DNA of 14,438 bases. It comes from Tritrichomonas foetus (taxonomy: Eukaryota; Parabasalia; Tritrichomonadida; Tritrichomonadidae). The DNA is taken from contig MLAK01001405.1 in NCBI GenBank assembly GCA_001839685.1, forward strand, positions 1-14,438, given 5' to 3'. The position numbers were made by a program, and so were the translations under genes. The notes under the pieces were generated by a model, which did not search any database, was not told the DNA's origin, and was given only the letters and a program-made list of their open reading frames with translations. Positions 7,407 to 14,438 of the stretch are shown here, piece by piece. How positions within the stretch are numbered: position 1 is the first letter of the stretch; each line of letters opens with the position of its first letter.

Positions 7407-9101
7407 ATGACTGATGACTTTCTCGACCAACTTCAAGATGTAAAGTCACAGCTCAGCCAGTTTCGACAATTTCTCGATCGACAGTCAATTGCCGCCCGTG
7501 ACCCTTTTTCGCCAGGCCGTCGCGGCCTCACCAAAAGTGACAAACAATTTTATTCCAGTCTTTTTTCACCCACTCGCTCGCAAAGAAACAGTCCGTCCGG
7601 GTCCCCACCCCAAGGAAACAGTCCAAATTTCAGTCCACTTCAACAAACAAACAATCAAAATGACGAGATTTCCAATTATCTTTCCCCATATCGGAAAAAC
7701 GGAAAATCGCCAAAACACAAATACGCGTATCACTACAGGAATGAAGAAAACAAAAAGAAAAGCTCCGTCGGACCAGCAAACGACTCCAATGATTCGAATT
7801 CGTTTTTCGATGATGAAATCGGCGAAACTATTTTCAATCACCGCAAAAACTCTGGATCGTCTTCACCATTTGATAAATATCATTTCAAGAGCCCCTCGGC
7901 AAACGACTCGTATTATAATCTCGACAACAACACAGATACTGAAAACAATAGAAAAAGTGAAAATCATATTGAAAATGAGAACAATAGAAAAAGTGAAAAT
8001 CATATTGTAAATGAAAACAATAGAAAATATCGAAACGAAAAAAAAATGTCAAATAAAGTGAATCAAGAATCATTGAATGAGAAAAATGACCAACAAAATA
8101 ACAGTGACGATTTAAGTGAATCCACTGAAGTGGCCAGTTATGAAATTTCTTCATCCAGTTCCGATTTAGAGGAACAGTCGCCACACTTGTCAAATTCACA
8201 TTCAAATGAAGCCAAAAATAAGAAAAATGATCGAAGGAATGTTATTCAAGCTGTCAGATTAGTTGATAAATACATGCAAACATCTCCACCAAAATCCAGC
8301 AATAAAAATAGTCCAAAAAATCACCACAAAAAAAATCTTAACAATCAAATTAAAAATAGGAAACTGAAGATCGGCGGAAAACTTGCTGTACCCTTCTCAG
8401 GAAGCTACGAAGGAGAAATTCTTCGAATAGAAAACGAAAATAATCATTTCAATGTTTCGGATAATGGAAGTGAAGATAAAAGTGATAATGAAAAACTTCT
8501 CAATAAAGATGAGCAAACATCCAGTTCTAGCGAAGTATTTGACCCGCCAGTCCCAGACGTATTCGAAATCCCCGAATTCACAAAAAACGAAGAATTTGAA
8601 GGGAAAGACTCTCTGAAAAATGACAATTTAGCAAATGAAGAGGATGAAGTTATTGTGCCACATTTCTCTGTTGAATCAAGTGAATCTGACAATGAAGACT
8701 ATATTAAAGGTCTACTAAAAGATACTTCCTCCGATTCTGAAAGTAATAAAACGGAAATAAACAAAAAAAGCGAAAAGATCAAGAAAATTGATGTGATTCG
8801 TGATTCTTCTTCTGAAAAACAAGACAAAAATACAAAAACTTCACCTTTAAATAGCAATTTAAGTTCTGATTCTGATTCTGATATTGTTTTGAAAAAAGAA
8901 ATTTTTAAAAATTTGAAAATCAAAACCGAGATTGAGGACGACGATGAAGATGAAGTGAATTTAAGTGATTTAATGAACAATTTGATGAATTCGCTGAATT
9001 CATATGAAAAAACAAATGAAAATACAGATGAAAACCTATCAAAAACTAAACAAAAATCAAATAATGAAGAAGAAAATGTGAAACATGACGAAAAGTCTTA
9101 A
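7407..9101 (+). CDS. Disordered acidic Ser/Asn-rich protein, unknown function
   Basis: 564 residues with no recognised domain. A short amphipathic N-terminus (about 4-25, DFLDQLQDVKSQLSQFRQFL) may form a coiled coil. Residues 30-165 are rich in Ser-Pro dipeptides (S35, S54, S62, S66, S72, S76, S93, S101, S153, S162), with four more at 258, 293, 302 and 479; these are potential proline-directed kinase sites. Residues 179-205 carry a 12-residue tandem repeat. Residues 270-345 are basic with one low-disorder patch (GGKLAVPFSGSYEGEILRI, 323-341). Residues 350-564 are strongly acidic with repeated SDSE/SSDSD clusters, resembling casein kinase 2 substrates, and a hydrophobic motif DLMNNLMNSL (521-530). 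Composition suggests a nuclear or scaffold protein, but this is inference. The first 600 bp are more GC-rich than the rest of the gene. The first ATG is used; the leader is A-rich with no clear initiator. Confidence 0.8.
   Translation: MTDDFLDQLQDVKSQLSQFRQFLDRQSIAARDPFSPGRRGLTKSDKQFYSSLFSPTRSQRNSPSGSPPQGNSPNFSPLQQTNNQNDEISNYLSPYRKNGKSPKHKYAYHYRNEENKKKSSVGPANDSNDSNSFFDDEIGETIFNHRKNSGSSSPFDKYHFKSPSANDSYYNLDNNTDTENNRKSENHIENENNRKSENHIVNENNRKYRNEKKMSNKVNQESLNEKNDQQNNSDDLSESTEVASYEISSSSSDLEEQSPHLSNSHSNEAKNKKNDRRNVIQAVRLVDKYMQTSPPKSSNKNSPKNHHKKNLNNQIKNRKLKIGGKLAVPFSGSYEGEILRIENENNHFNVSDNGSEDKSDNEKLLNKDEQTSSSSEVFDPPVPDVFEIPEFTKNEEFEGKDSLKNDNLANEEDEVIVPHFSVESSESDNEDYIKGLLKDTSSDSESNKTEINKKSEKIKKIDVIRDSSSEKQDKNTKTSPLNSNLSSDSDSDIVLKKEIFKNLKIKTEIEDDDEDEVNLSDLMNNLMNSLNSYEKTNENTDENLSKTKQKSNNEEENVKHDEKS
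7941..8030 (+). repeat. 36-bp in-frame tandem repeat
   Basis: Two full units (7941-7976 and 7977-8012) and half a third (8013-8030) encode ENNRKSENHI(E/V)N. The first two units differ at only a few bases. The length is a multiple of three, so copy-number change would keep the frame. Confidence 0.9.
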
Positions 9102-9402
9102 TTTTCATTCATATTTTCTGTGTTTATTTTAATTTGCGAATCTTTACAATTGATGACGTAATGAATATGTTATGGGTTAGTATTACATTTTATAATTGGA
9201 AAGAAAACAACGGTTGTTATATATAGTAAAGTTAATTCTCATTCTGAATCAATAAAATATTTTCTAAAGAAGTTTATTTTCGGCTTAAAAAGTAGAATTG
9301 ATTTACAATGAGAAAAATAGAAAAGAATTATTTGAAAATTAATATTTAATTAGTAAATCACTTAACAATTTATTTTTAAATGCTATGCGAATTATTAATG
9401 TT
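9102..9402. other. Intergenic region between convergent genes
   Basis: Holds the 3' flanks of the genes ending at 9101 (+) and 9403 (-). It is AT-rich with several TAAA and AATAAA words that could serve as 3'-end signals on either strand, and a small inverted repeat AACAAC-G-GTTGTT near 9208-9220. No gene is seen. Confidence 0.6.
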
Positions 9403-10413
9403 TCATAAGTCACCTTTACCTATTATAGCCTTTAATTTTTGTAATGCTAAGACAGCTTTTTGTGAATCCAAGTTAGTTCCATTACCCATACCATTTGAAG
9501 ATGAATGAAATCCATTACTATATTGGTTCTGTCCATAAGAAGATGAATTTTGTTGATAATGGAATTGAGAATTATTATTATTATTACTATTTTGACCATA
9601 GTTTTGGGATTGCTGGAGTTGTTGGCTCATTATTGGTTGCGCTGGTAAAATAGTTGGTTGCTGATTGTGATGATTTGAAATTGATACCTGTCCATAAGAT
9701 GGTGATGGTGTTTGATGTTGAGATGATTTCTGTTCAACTTCATCATCTTCTAATTGAAACTCAATGTTAGCAACTTCATTCTTGATAGTAACCGATCCAC
9801 TATCCATAACTTTTTGAGCATTTCTGATATCACAAAATTTAACAACAAAAGAATTAGGTTGGTCGTTTACTGGAACAGTTGAATGAATAGCTCCATAATC
9901 TTTCATGCAGTTTATAACATCATGAATAGTCACTTTCGAACTTTGATTAAACCTTATATACAAGCATGAACAAGTTGTTCTTGGATCACGATGAGGAACT
10001 GTTGACTTATCTGCGTAGTTTGTCTTTATGACCCGGTTTCCAAGTCTTTGACCATTTGCTTGTTCAACAGCTTTTTGGGAATTTCTGATGTCATAATATG
10101 TCACAAAAGCCAGACCTCTTTTTTGAATCAACGAATACATATTAGCAATTTCACCATACTGTTGTGCAAATTCTGTGAACTTTTCAATTGGAAGTGTAAA
10201 AGGGATATTTGAGAAGAAAGCAGTATGAATAGGTTTCTTATGTTTAAATGATGGCTGATCATGGTTTTGGATATTCTTATTCATTTGCATCTGTTGAAAT
10301 TGAGAATGATTCTGGTATTGGGAATTTAGGTTGCTGTTTTGTTGTGATCCTTGTTGTGAATTGTATTGTGAATATTGCATCGATGAGTTTCCATAATTTG
10401 ATGATTCATACAT
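9403..10413 (-). CDS. Two-RRM RNA-binding protein, Mei2-like, with Q/N-rich flanks
   Basis: 336 residues. RRM1 spans about 62-136, with RNP2-like AFFSNI (65-70) and RNP1-like KRGLAFVTY (98-106). RRM2 spans about 146-222 and is more degenerate. Both domains carry the DIRNAQK/DIRNSQK element after the third strand (108-114 and 195-201), which matches the YYDIR/FYDVR feature of RRM1 and RRM2 in Mei2-like proteins. The third, C-terminal RRM of Mei2 proteins is absent. The N-terminal 55 residues and residues 225-310 are rich in Gln, Asn, Ser and Tyr, a prion-like composition common in RNA-granule proteins. The C-terminus (312-336) is a short helix-like segment. The role is probably post-transcriptional, in the cytoplasm or nucleus, with the target unknown. 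The first ATG is at 10413. It is convergent with the gene ending at 9101. Confidence 0.87.
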   Translation of the reverse strand: MYESSNYGNSSMQYSQYNSQQGSQQNSNLNSQYQNHSQFQQMQMNKNIQNHDQPSFKHKKPIHTAFFSNIPFTLPIEKFTEFAQQYGEIANMYSLIQKRGLAFVTYYDIRNSQKAVEQANGQRLGNRVIKTNYADKSTVPHRDPRTTCSCLYIRFNQSSKVTIHDVINCMKDYGAIHSTVPVNDQPNSFVVKFCDIRNAQKVMDSGSVTIKNEVANIEFQLEDDEVEQKSSQHQTPSPSYGQVSISNHHNQQPTILPAQPIMSQQLQQSQNYGQNSNNNNNSQFHYQQNSSSYGQNQYSNGFHSSSNGMGNGTNLDSQKAVLALQKLKAIIGKGDL

Positions 10414-10437
10414 AGTTTTATAGTTGTTGTATTGGAT

Positions 10438-10467
10438 TTATTTGGTCTTGTTCAATATTGAGTTCAT
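10438..10467 (-). promoter_or_regulatory. Small upstream ORF before the RRM gene
   Basis: A 9-codon ORF (MNSILNKTK) ends 24 nt before the RRM start. It would be in the leader only if transcription begins at the TCACAC motif at 10481-10486 (minus), giving a 71-nt leader, long for a trichomonad. It is therefore doubtful. Confidence 0.15.
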
Positions 10468-11147
10468 TTTCACAGATTTTGTGTGAACAAACATATAAAA
10501 GTTATTCTTAATATTCAAATATGATACACAATTCAAAGGGATAATGTGAAAATAATGACGATAAATAGAATTTTTATATTTGTTCAATCAAATTAATTAT
10601 AAATAATTATCGTCATATTTTCCCAATAAGAAAAATACATGTCAATTTCTCTAAATATATTGAAATATGTTTTTCATGATTATTCATCCATTTAAACAGT
10701 AAAAATTAAAGAAGATTGATATAAATTAATAACAGCAACAACAACAAACAAACAAAAAAATGAAAACAATTCTACCACACCCAAATTCCAAAAATCATAC
10801 GAATGATTTCACACAAATTGCATGAGTTAAAATGAACAAAATAATTAAGCATAATGACTAAATATCCAACTATGTTAATATCAACAAGTGGAAATGTTTT
10901 ACCTCGCGTTAAGATAATAGGTAAATTTACCAGAGTCCAATGAAGTTCATGTAATAAAGACAAAATGTATTAAGTTATTATAAATTTATTATTTATATTA
11001 TAATCCATAAAATGATTGATATTTTTTCCCCCATTTCCTAGATTACCGGAAATTCCCATTAATTATTCTGGAAGAAATAAACATCTATTTTGTTATTTAT
11101 TAGTTAATTAATATATTTTATATATTTTATTTATTTTGTTTTCATTT
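10468..11147. other. Intergenic region between the RRM and transporter genes
   Basis: Very AT-rich. A minus-strand frame of 66 codons between stops (10969-10772), hydrophobic and with several Trp, lacks an ATG near its start and is within chance expectation; it might be a fragment of a lost membrane protein. No tRNA or other RNA gene was recognised. Confidence 0.4.
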
Positions 11148-12596
11148 TTATACAGATTCTGTAGTGATAACGGTACTTCCAACATCCTGCGATAAGTCTG
11201 GAATTGGCGCATAGCTTCCTGTATCTGCAATTGTTGGCTGCACGATCCAAAATGCGAAAATTGTCGCCAAGAATCCAAAGACAGAAGAAATTCCAATTTT
11301 CTTACGAGCAGTTTCTACTTTCCAAAAATGATCGATGATTTTTCCAATTCCCCAATTTGAAACTTGTTGACCAAACACACCAAAACAATTCAAAATTCCA
11401 AGATTATTTCCTAATTCTTCAGTTGGAATACAAAGTGAAACAATTGCATAAGGAATTGCCATATAAATGACTGTTCCTAATCCTAAAGGAATTGTCAAAC
11501 TTAAATAAGCATTTTTATTATCAATAAAGAAAAATAATAAAAGAGCTGTTGCTAACAGTAAATTTCCAACAATCATCACTGCTCTCATTCCAACTTTTTC
11601 ACATACTTTTGTATTTATGAAACCGTAAATCAATTGGAATGCATTGTTCATAACATTACACATCATTGACCATGAAACACCTTTTTGATAATCGATTTTT
11701 TCTTGTTCGGTTGCATCTATTGAGTTATTTCCATGGAAAAGGTCATTTCCCATAAAATGAGAGAAGATTACAGTATATTGATAAGACGCTATATATGAGA
11801 ATGTGAAAGATGGTAAAACTCTAGCGAAAGGACGTGGCATTTTTCTAAAAGATGTCCAAATTTGTTTAAATGGATTAATTTTTGGTGGCTTCTCTCGAAG
11901 CGGTTCTTCTTTAGTTACAATACATGAAACGGTAATCGCTATAAAGGCAATAGAAAGTGATACAACCAATAAAAATTGTTCTTGTTCAAGTGGTGTATAT
12001 TTATAAAGCTCAAGTCCACCTAGAATATTTGCGAAAATTCCAGAAAATCCACTATAAACTTGACAAATGTTTGCCATCAAGCTTTGCTGATTGATGGGGG
12101 TCACGTCTGAGCACATGGTTCTTGCTGGCGATTGCACAATATTTCCAGCAGTGAATGAAATTAACACGGCAACAATAAAAACTGCTTGTCGCGAATAATG
12201 TGGATCATCAGGTCTGAAAAAATTGCCAATTTCCACACAATACATCATAATTAGTAAAGAGAAAACAACCAAAACCCCTCCAATAATGACAAAGATTCTC
12301 CTTCTCCCCCATTTAAATGTAATTCCATCGGAATATACACCGAGGAGTGGACCAAGGATAAAGCCTATGAGCGACCCATACAAAAGGAGAAGAGTCTTAA
12401 CTATTGATGATATCTGGAGTTTACTCACGTAAGGCTCAAGAAGTGCAAAAATAATATTCCAAAGCATGCCAGAAACAAGATTCCCTGATGCGATACCAAG
12501 GATATGCAAAAGGGAAAGCTTTTCACGCTTGTTGAGTGGAATCCAGTCGGCACCAAGATTCTTTTCGATCATCGAATGATCCTGAGCTGCCAGCAT
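11148..12596 (-). CDS. MFS transporter, SLC45/sucrose-transporter-like
   Basis: 482 residues with about 12 membrane segments (near 28-50, 64-86, 100-118, 137-155, 174-194, 207-225, 258-277, 308-325, 337-356, 363-385, 396-416, 437-453). Between segments 2 and 3 the motif GPLLGVYSD (82-90) followed by FKWGRRR (94-100) matches the SUT/SLC45 and GPH-type signature of sugar:cation symporters. ARTMCSDVTP near 158 is at the position of the conserved segment-4 loop of that family. A central charged loop (228-245) separates the halves, and NNS at 290-292 is a potential glycosylation site in an outside loop. The likely role is proton-linked uptake or release of a sugar or related solute at the plasma or a vacuolar membrane; the substrate cannot be read from sequence. 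The first ATG (12596) gives a 27-residue cytosolic N-terminus; a second at residue 9 is possible. The stop is TAAAAATGA, a TAAA overlap with a backup TGA. Confidence 0.88.
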   Translation of the reverse strand: MLAAQDHSMIEKNLGADWIPLNKREKLSLLHILGIASGNLVSGMLWNIIFALLEPYVSKLQISSIVKTLLLLYGSLIGFILGPLLGVYSDGITFKWGRRRIFVIIGGVLVVFSLLIMMYCVEIGNFFRPDDPHYSRQAVFIVAVLISFTAGNIVQSPARTMCSDVTPINQQSLMANICQVYSGFSGIFANILGGLELYKYTPLEQEQFLLVVSLSIAFIAITVSCIVTKEEPLREKPPKINPFKQIWTSFRKMPRPFARVLPSFTFSYIASYQYTVIFSHFMGNDLFHGNNSIDATEQEKIDYQKGVSWSMMCNVMNNAFQLIYGFINTKVCEKVGMRAVMIVGNLLLATALLLFFFIDNKNAYLSLTIPLGLGTVIYMAIPYAIVSLCIPTEELGNNLGILNCFGVFGQQVSNWGIGKIIDHFWKVETARKKIGISSVFGFLATIFAFWIVQPTIADTGSYAPIPDLSQDVGSTVITTESV

Positions 12597-12990
12597 TTCA
12601 CCTGAGAACCTTAGAAATTTCTTGAGAAGTATTCAATATATTTGCTTTCAAAATCATTATAAAGTATTTAAATATTCTATTGATATTTAAAAAGTAGAGA
12701 TGTCATGTCATTATTAAAAAGAAATTTGTTCACAATTATTTTGTTTAAATATTCAAAATGAAATTATTTCTTTTCAATTAATGTTTTTTTTTTTTTCAAT
12801 ATGATTAAGATTTTGGTATTCAATTGAACCGATTTCTTTTTGAATAATTTTGAATTAATTGATGAAAGGTTAACCTCAATTAGTTTCAATAAATTTCTGA
12901 AGTTTCAGGTTAAAGGTTCTTGATAGAAAAAGGTGGATTTTCTCTGAAAATGTTTACACGAAGTATTCAATTTACAGTTTGATTTGTTGA
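12597..12990. other. Intergenic region upstream of the transporter
   Basis: AT-rich with a run of 13 T (12784-12796) and a perfect 10-bp palindrome AGGTTAACCT (12867-12876). No clear TCAYW initiator at the usual 5-20 nt distance from the start at 12596 was found. No gene is seen. Confidence 0.5.
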
Positions 12991-13518
12991 TCATCATCTA
13001 CCCCACAAAATGATCAATTTTCGATATAAATAAGAGAAAAATGTGGCAATTCAGATCCAAATCATATTATATTCACTATTGATCAAAATCTAGCAACATT
13101 TGTCAAACCAATCAAAAGATAATCATCATCTCTTAAAAGTTCAACAGACTAGTCAAGATTCAATGATTATCAAGTAAATCCTAATATGATTTGTAGAGAA
13201 TGCCGAAGAAGTTCAAACTTCATGAGATGTTTACATGAAGTAAATCCTGATGTTGCTAAATAAAGTATTGAATTTGTTTCTGTAACTATTGAAAAAGTGT
13301 AAACTAAAGATGAAATACTCATAAATTTACTTGAGAAGGAAGTCTGACAACTACTGTAACAGAATAGAAAACTGTCACGTAAGCAGAAATTCCTGCTTGT
13401 TATGTTAGAAATAAAAATGGTAGTCACTACCAATGATAAAAACTATTGATCGAGAAATATTCTGGCAAAAGACCATTATCAATATATTGACATTATGATT
13501 GATTATTTTTACTTATGA
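12991..13518 (+). pseudogene. Probable decayed coding frame
   Basis: A single + strand frame runs for 175 codons with 8 internal stops (TAA, TAG, TGA mixed), fewer than the roughly 14 expected by chance at this base composition. It looks protein-like throughout: CGNSDPNHIIFTIDQNLATF, MICRECRRSSNFMRCLHEVN, then SIEFVSVTIEKV and TKDEILINLLEKEV. By hand count G is at codon position 1 in about 35 codons against 22 and 17, as in coding DNA. No frameshift is needed, so decay by point mutation fits. The family is not recognised, and no start ATG can be assigned. The open minus-strand frame over 13170-13433 is its shadow. Confidence 0.4.
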
Positions 13519-13765
13519 ATTATTATATTTCCGCCAATTTCCCTCTTGTCAGAAGTCATCTGTGACAAATAAATTAGATTCTCAATTTCGAGTATTTCGG
13601 GAAATATGCCTCTACAACTGACTGCAAAAAGTGGAAAATGACCATAAGCGGCACCTATGCTTATTAAGCATAAGTTAATAGAGTGAATATTACATAAATA
13701 TTTTTTTAAAAAAAAAACTAAGATCAATTATGTGATAATCACTTTTTTGGGCGATATTTAGTCTA
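13519..13765. other. Intergenic region upstream of the RCC1-like tandem
   Basis: AT-rich sequence with a run of A's near 13707-13717. A 72-codon minus-strand open frame overlaps it, without family resemblance. Nothing further is supported. Confidence 0.4.
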
Positions 13766-14012
13766 TTATTTTTGAATATATTTTTTTTGACAGAATGCAA
13801 TTGACAACAGTTTGTTTGGAATGTCGAGTCTCACTAAATGGTCACTCATTTCTGCAGGAGACAATGATTTTGGCTGCCTTGGGCGTGGAGGATATGAAAA
13901 TATTCCAGAACCCGTTGAAAATCTCACAACGAAAAATCTTTCCTGCATTTCAACTGAATGGAGGCATAGTGATGCTCCTCACAAAGATGGTTCTGTCTTT
14001 TGTTGGGGATGA
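13766..14012 (+). repeat. Tandem RCC1-gene start, copy 1
   Basis: The block matches 14194-14438, including about 55 bp of upstream DNA (from TTTTTGAATATA through TTGACAACAGTT) and the first 63 codons. The two ATGs are 429 bp apart. Conservation of the non-coding leader shows that a segment was duplicated, not just a coding domain. Confidence 0.8.
13821..14012 (+). pseudogene. RCC1-like gene start truncated by TGA
   Basis: The ATG opens MSSLTKWSLISAGDNDF and continues through LGRGG and KNLSCIS to KDGSVFCWG, the first RCC1 blade, then stops at TGA (14010-14012). In the intact homologues the blade continues GWG-x-N; here the TGA replaces the x codon and the frame goes on with NNGSQL, the expected blade sequence, until TAA near 14081. 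Substitutions have also damaged the blade core: HSDAPHKDGSVFCWG where functional copies have HSVALYKDGSVFGWG. This supports a nonsense-killed copy and not a short real protein. Relatives are the gene at 491-2812 and the copy at 14250. Confidence 0.8.
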
Positions 14013-14193
14013 AATAATGGAAGTCAACTATATTTAATAAAAAAGAAGAAGAAGATAAAAGAGTACAATTTGGGAAACTAAAAACTAAAAATGCACCATT
14101 CATATGATTCAATTTGAAAACGCACAAAAGAAATTAATTCACAACCTATTGAAATTGGAAATTCTTCAATCAATTTTTTGTGATGGTATTTGG

Positions 14194-14438
14194 TTGCTTT
14201 TTGAATATATTTTTTGTGACAGTATTCAATTGACAACAGTTCGTTTGGAATGTCGAGTCTCACCGAATGGTCACTCATTTCTGCAGGATTCAATGACTAC
14301 CTTGGGCGTGGAGGTGATGGAAGAATTCCAAAACCCGTTGAAAATCTCCCAAAGAAAAATCTTTCTTGCATTTCAGCTGGAGGTCTTCATAGTGTTGCTC
14401 TTTACAAAGATGGTTCTGTCTTTGGGTGGGGANNNAAT
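14194..14438 (+). repeat. Tandem RCC1-gene start, copy 2
   Basis: Partner of the block at 13766-14012, with the same leader words and the same first codons. It is cut by the window end, so the true extent of the duplication is unknown. Confidence 0.8.
14250..14438 (+). CDS. RCC1-repeat protein, 5' part only
   Basis: 63 codons visible, open to the window edge. The protein begins MSSLTEWSLISAGFNDYLG and holds one complete blade signature, ISAGGLHSVALYKDGSVFGWG, closely like residues 47-65 of the large RCC1-like protein at 491-2812. Unlike copy 1, the core HSVALYKDGSVFGWG is intact, so this may be a working gene. The codon after GWG is NNN (14433-14435), followed by AAT (Asn), as expected. The upstream ORF in the neighbouring copy and its leader suggest the ATG at 14250 is the start, but no TCAYW initiator is seen close by. 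The role is as for other RCC1 propellers, unknown. The total length cannot be judged. Confidence 0.75.
   Translation, partial: MSSLTEWSLISAGFNDYLGRGGDGRIPKPVENLPKKNLSCISAGGLHSVALYKDGSVFGWGXN

Noticed and set aside
10772..10963. 63-codon hydrophobic minus-strand frame
   Set aside because: It has no ATG near its start, no family resemblance, and its length is expected by chance in this composition.
1..14438. Alternative genetic code (TAA/TAG as Gln), suggested by TGA ending four of six genes and by stops in otherwise protein-like frames
   Set aside because: The six good genes (about 8 kb of coding sequence) contain no in-frame TAA or TAG although they are rich in CAA/CAG Gln codons, and two of them end with TAA.
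1..14438. tRNA, rRNA or snRNA genes, CRISPR arrays, and trichomonad-type introns
   Set aside because: No cloverleaf, conserved RNA motif, spaced repeat array, or ACTAACACACAG-type splice acceptor was found on either strand by reading.

Overview
The window looks like nuclear DNA of a flagellated, intron-poor, AT-rich protist, most likely a parabasalid (trichomonad; Trichomonas vaginalis or a relative). The reasons are: long uninterrupted eukaryotic ORFs with no recognisable introns; a complete mariner element; RCC1-repeat genes in several copies; a sperm-tail PG-rich (SHIPPO-type) flagellar protein; TCACATCA motifs just upstream of two start codons, fitting the trichomonad initiator TCAYW; and TAAA overlapping some stop codons. 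The species is inferred, not proven. The standard genetic code applies.

Layout, left to right. 1-397: possible 3' end of a decayed + strand gene. 491-2812 (-): an RCC1-like protein made of two nearly identical beta-propeller halves with a basic, coiled-coil tail. 3253-4538: a full mariner with 26-bp inverted repeats, TA target duplication and an intact DD34D transposase. 4563-4614: a small cluster of mutually exclusive hairpins. 4929-5558 (-): a PG-rich repeat protein. 5559-7406: AT-rich DNA with two possible coding relics. 7407-9101 (+): a 564-residue disordered, acidic, Ser/Asn-rich protein of unknown function. 9403-10413 (-): a two-RRM protein of Mei2-like type with Q/N-rich flanks. 11148-12596 (-): a 12-TM transporter of the MFS/SLC45-sucrose transporter type. 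12991-13518 (+): a probable decayed coding frame. 13766-14438 (+): two tandem starts of RCC1-like genes, the first killed by a TGA, the second running off the window edge.

The genes do not form a pathway. The picture is of scattered single-exon genes in a repeat-rich genome where RCC1-like genes duplicate and decay, and where a mariner copy with all hallmarks of activity has landed between genes. I found no clearly new multi-gene system. The most unusual items are the fused double RCC1 propeller, the broken/ambiguous RCC1 tandem at the right edge, the intact mariner, and the unrecognised acidic protein.
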